This document shows, piece by piece, positions 44,830 to 47,149 of a stretch of 47,149 nucleotides of DNA; within the stretch, counting starts at the first letter, position 1; every line of letters begins with the position of its first letter. Made by a program: the position numbers and the translations under genes. The stretch is from Rikenellaceae bacterium. Lineage in GTDB: Bacteria > Bacteroidota > Bacteroidia > Bacteroidales > Rikenellaceae. The notes below the pieces were generated by a model. The model had not been told where the DNA came from and searched no databases. It was given only the letters and a program-made list of their open reading frames with translations. The DNA is taken from contig JAFQJK010000066.1 of NCBI GenBank assembly GCA_017415005.1, positions 1-47,149 on the forward strand. Reading direction: 5' to 3'.

Positions 44830-46532
44830 ACGATCTTATACTCTGGCTCGACAAAGAGCGCATCGACTACCGCGTCATAGACAACGAGGTGGTCGATATA
44901 CCGGAGTTCGGACGCCTGTTCTGCGCCGACCTTACGGGAGTGAAGAGTATCTTCCGTCAGAGGGGCGACGAACAGGTCTTCAACCTGATGGAAGATCCGC
45001 AGGCGCTTATCGACGAGGGTATCTTCCACGTCGCCTTTCCCTTTGGCTGCAACTGGTACTACTACGATCTGCGCGGGGAGTTTTCCATGAATATCCTGAA
45101 GCATGTCGGACGGCCGAAACCAGACAGTTGCAACGTGGAGTTCGTGAACCTCGGTGTACACACTCCCTATGAACTGCTCAACGCTTCGGGCGATATCGGG
45201 GTGTGGGTCCGCAAGGCCAAATGGATGGGCCATACCGCCCTCGGCATCTGCGACCGCAATACGATGGCCGGGACGCTGACGCTTCAGAAGGAGTGCGCCG
45301 AGGCGGGCATCAGGCACGTCTTCGGCTATTCGCTCGCACTGGACGACGACGGCGCGGAGGTTCCGATGAAGGTCTACTGTCAAACGCAGCAAGGGCTTCA
45401 GAACCTGCTACGCATCCAGAAGGCCGTTATGGTGGACCGCGAGGACGGAAGAATCGACATGGAGAGCCTCGCAGCGCATGGCTGCGGCAACGTCCTCGTG
45501 CTGGGAGTGCTCGCAGCGGAGTGGATGACGCAGAACCGACCGGCTATCGGGCGGCTGCGCGAAGCTTTCGAGGCCGTCTACTACCAGATAGATCCCACGG
45601 AGTTCAAGGCCGACCGTATCGACATACAGCGGTTGGAGAGCATGCGTCGATACTTCCATGAATTCTGCCGGGGCGGTGCGTTCGAGGTCGAGCCGGTGCT
45701 GATCCCGGAGTGCTACTACATCGACCGGGCTGACGCCCGCAGCAAGATCATCCTGAACAAGATCGCCACGGGCGCCGCGCACGAGCAGAGCGACGAACAG
45801 TATCTGCGCTCGGCCGGAGAACTGCTCGATAAGCTGCGACCGTTGTTCGACCCTGCGCGGTGGGATGTGGACGAGCTGTTCCGACGCATGTGTCGCCATA
45901 CGGTCGTAATCGCCGAGGGTGTTGAGGCAGCATATCGAACGGATACCGTCTTCATGCCGCGCTACGACATGACGCCGGACGAAAAAACGAAATATGGCGA
46001 TACGCATACGATGTTTCTCTCGCTGCTCGAAGAGGGTTTTTCCAAATTGGTCCCTGCGGGAAAAGAGGCTGAGTATCGAGAACGGCTCGACAAGGAAATT
46101 TATATCCTCGAATCGACGGACAACGTAGATTATCTGTTAGTGCAATACGACACCGTAAACTGGGCGCGCCGCAATGGTATCCTCGTGGGTTGCGGCCGCG
46201 GTTCGGCGGGAGGCTGTTTGGCCCTCTACCTGCTGGGCATCACGCTGATCGACCCCGTGAAGTACGGCCTGCTGTTCGAGCGTTTCCTGCTGCCCGAACG
46301 CGCCGGATTGTATGAAGCCCGCACGACGCGCATCGTGGGACGCATCGACTCGCAGGACAGTTACCGCCTCGGGCTGGAGAACGGCCGCGAAATTCTGCTG
46401 GACCGCGACGCCCGGCTTATGGTTCGTCGCGGTGAAAAGATACTGGAAGTATATGCCGACGAGCTGCGCGAGCAGGACGACATCCTGTTCGACAATCGCG
46501 ATTTATTGTTTGAGATAGACCGACAACTATGA
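44826..46532 (+). CDS. DNA polymerase III alpha, N-terminal part, with vestigial N-intein
   Basis: Protein of 568 residues. Residues about 103-300 are a PHP domain with lost metal ligands (VNLGVHTPYE, ICDRNTMAG against the usual H-x-H and TDHG). Residues 430-492 are the start of the alpha-subunit palm: YLLVQYDTVNWARR, GRGSAGG (457-463), DPVKYGLLFERFLLPER. A normal subunit would continue with the Asp motif; here 75 residues follow and the ORF stops. Residues 499-556 look like intein block B and what follows: LENGREILLDRDARLMVRRG and ADELREQDDILF. The TxxH residues are D and A, and there is no Cys/Ser start. The partner begins four bases upstream of the stop (ATGA). The holoenzyme probably needs both polypeptides. 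Confidence 0.75.
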   Translation: MNDLILWLDKERIDYRVIDNEVVDIPEFGRLFCADLTGVKSIFRQRGDEQVFNLMEDPQALIDEGIFHVAFPFGCNWYYYDLRGEFSMNILKHVGRPKPDSCNVEFVNLGVHTPYELLNASGDIGVWVRKAKWMGHTALGICDRNTMAGTLTLQKECAEAGIRHVFGYSLALDDDGAEVPMKVYCQTQQGLQNLLRIQKAVMVDREDGRIDMESLAAHGCGNVLVLGVLAAEWMTQNRPAIGRLREAFEAVYYQIDPTEFKADRIDIQRLESMRRYFHEFCRGGAFEVEPVLIPECYYIDRADARSKIILNKIATGAAHEQSDEQYLRSAGELLDKLRPLFDPARWDVDELFRRMCRHTVVIAEGVEAAYRTDTVFMPRYDMTPDEKTKYGDTHTMFLSLLEEGFSKLVPAGKEAEYRERLDKEIYILESTDNVDYLLVQYDTVNWARRNGILVGCGRGSAGGCLALYLLGITLIDPVKYGLLFERFLLPERAGLYEARTTRIVGRIDSQDSYRLGLENGREILLDRDARLMVRRGEKILEVYADELREQDDILFDNRDLLFEIDRQL

Positions 46533-47149
46533 GAATAACGAAGATCACGCACGAAAAAGTCCCGGCCGAGGTCCTCGACACGATAGTGGACGACGGCTAC
46601 TTGCAAGGCTCCGGCCGTACCATGGCGGATTGCGACATCGACTTTCAGGCCGACCGCCGTCAGGAGATCAAGGAGTATCTGGAACGCCGTTACGACACCG
46701 GCGGACGGCAGCGGGTCTTCTCGGCCGGAACGTTCTCTACGATGAGACTGAAAGCCTGCCTGAAGGACGTCTGCCGCGTGCATAAGATACCCGTGTCGCT
46801 GGCTAACTATATCTCGGCGATCATCGGCTCTTCTGATGCGACATGGACCGACCTGTTTCGTCTGGCGGCCCGCACGCCTAAACTGCGGCGTTTCGTAAAC
46901 GACTACCCGCAGGCTATCGAGGACATGCGTCCGCTGCTGGGACAGCCTCGCTCGGCCTCTGTTCACGCCTCGGCCATACTCATCACACCCGAAAACCGCG
47001 ACGGAGAGGCTGCCGAGTGCTTTGACTTCACGCCCGTAAAGCGTGTGGACGGCATGCTCGTGAGCGAGCTGGACGGCTACTCGCTGGACGAGGTGGGGCT
47101 TCTGAAGAACGACTGCCTCGGTATTCTGGAACTTACCAAGATACAGTCC
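46529..47149 (+). CDS. DNA polymerase III alpha, C-terminal part (partial), with vestigial C-intein
   Basis: Open to the window end (207 codons). Residues 1-30 have the size and pattern of a C-intein: V15-x-D17-x-x-V20-D21 falls at the same offsets as V15-Y-D17-x-x-V20-E21 in the well-known Nostoc DnaE C-intein as I recall it. Then TMADCDIDF (31-39) supplies the catalytic Asp motif of Pol III alpha, usually (S)MPDxDxDF, and RRQEIKEYLERRY, FSTMRLKACLKDVCRV continue the palm/finger region as in DnaE. The expected HN end of an intein is absent. It is the only copy of this half, so it must act with the N-terminal part. Confidence 0.75.
   Translation, partial: MRITKITHEKVPAEVLDTIVDDGYLQGSGRTMADCDIDFQADRRQEIKEYLERRYDTGGRQRVFSAGTFSTMRLKACLKDVCRVHKIPVSLANYISAIIGSSDATWTDLFRLAARTPKLRRFVNDYPQAIEDMRPLLGQPRSASVHASAILITPENRDGEAAECFDFTPVKRVDGMLVSELDGYSLDEVGLLKNDCLGILELTKIQS

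Noticed and set aside
46290-46650. An active split intein joining the two polymerase halves
   Set aside because: Cys/Ser1, TxxH and the terminal HN needed for splicing are all absent, so only a vestigial intein is proposed.
1-47149. tRNA or rRNA genes
   Set aside because: No stretch with a recognisable tRNA T-loop and acceptor pairing or rRNA sequence was noticed by eye; a covariance-model scan was not possible.

Overview
The window looks like DNA from a Bacteroidales bacterium of the Alistipes/Rikenellaceae type carrying, or joined to, a large contractile-tailed phage. Host evidence: DUF5106 and DUF1573 proteins, a clostripain-type lipoprotein, weak Shine-Dalgarno sites, a split HipA operon, and promoters of the Bacteroidetes form TTTG-N19/20-TAnnTTTG. 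No integrase, head, sheath or tube gene and no tRNA was seen, so the phage genome must extend beyond the window. Whether 1-8.6 kb is phage or chromosome cannot be decided from the sequence.

Layout. (1) 1-8.6 kb: a repeatedly duplicated locus pairing DUF5106 thioredoxin-like proteins with proteins made of six helix-turn-helix (HTH) repeats. There are two intact HTH arrays and one HTH remnant, and two DUF5106 ORFs and one DUF5106 remnant. A DUF1573 protein, a C11 protease and an HU-like protein lie among them. (2) 8.7-33.2 kb: a tail and baseplate module in contractile-phage order: chaperone ORFs, tape measure, hub, spike, two large tail proteins, W/gp25-like, LysM, J-like, I-like, tail fibre. 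Two minus-strand accessory units interrupt it: a HipB-HipS-HipT-like toxin-antitoxin operon (15.5-17.0 kb) and a small gene at 26.6 kb. (3) 33.2-47.1 kb: a replication, recombination and transcription module: gp32-like SSB, Mre11/gp47, Rad50/gp46, RuvC-like resolvase, sigma factor, unknown Cys-rich protein, DnaB-like helicase, DnaG-like primase, and DNA polymerase III alpha in two ORFs. An AT-rich minus-strand TIR-STAND-TPR gene (41.4-43.7 kb) sits between helicase and primase.

How it works together: the recombination/sigma block resembles the T4 47-46-55 core, but the polymerase is a cellular-type C-family enzyme. Most genes overlap or nearly abut. Good intrinsic terminators divide the module into transcription units. 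The three minus-strand units are all cargo rather than virion or replisome genes and have their own signals, as expected of lysogeny-expressed morons.

The most interesting observations are: (a) the Pol III alpha gene is split just before its catalytic Asp motif, and the two new ends look like an N-intein and a C-intein fragment that have lost all splicing residues; (b) the TIR-STAND gene, whose P-loop looks degenerate, lies inside the replisome operon; (c) the HipBST-like operon with an SxS loop lies inside the tail operon; (d) the DUF5106/HTH-array locus shows birth and decay of copies; (e) a promoter-hairpin-terminator unit of about 90 nt lies ahead of the replication genes.
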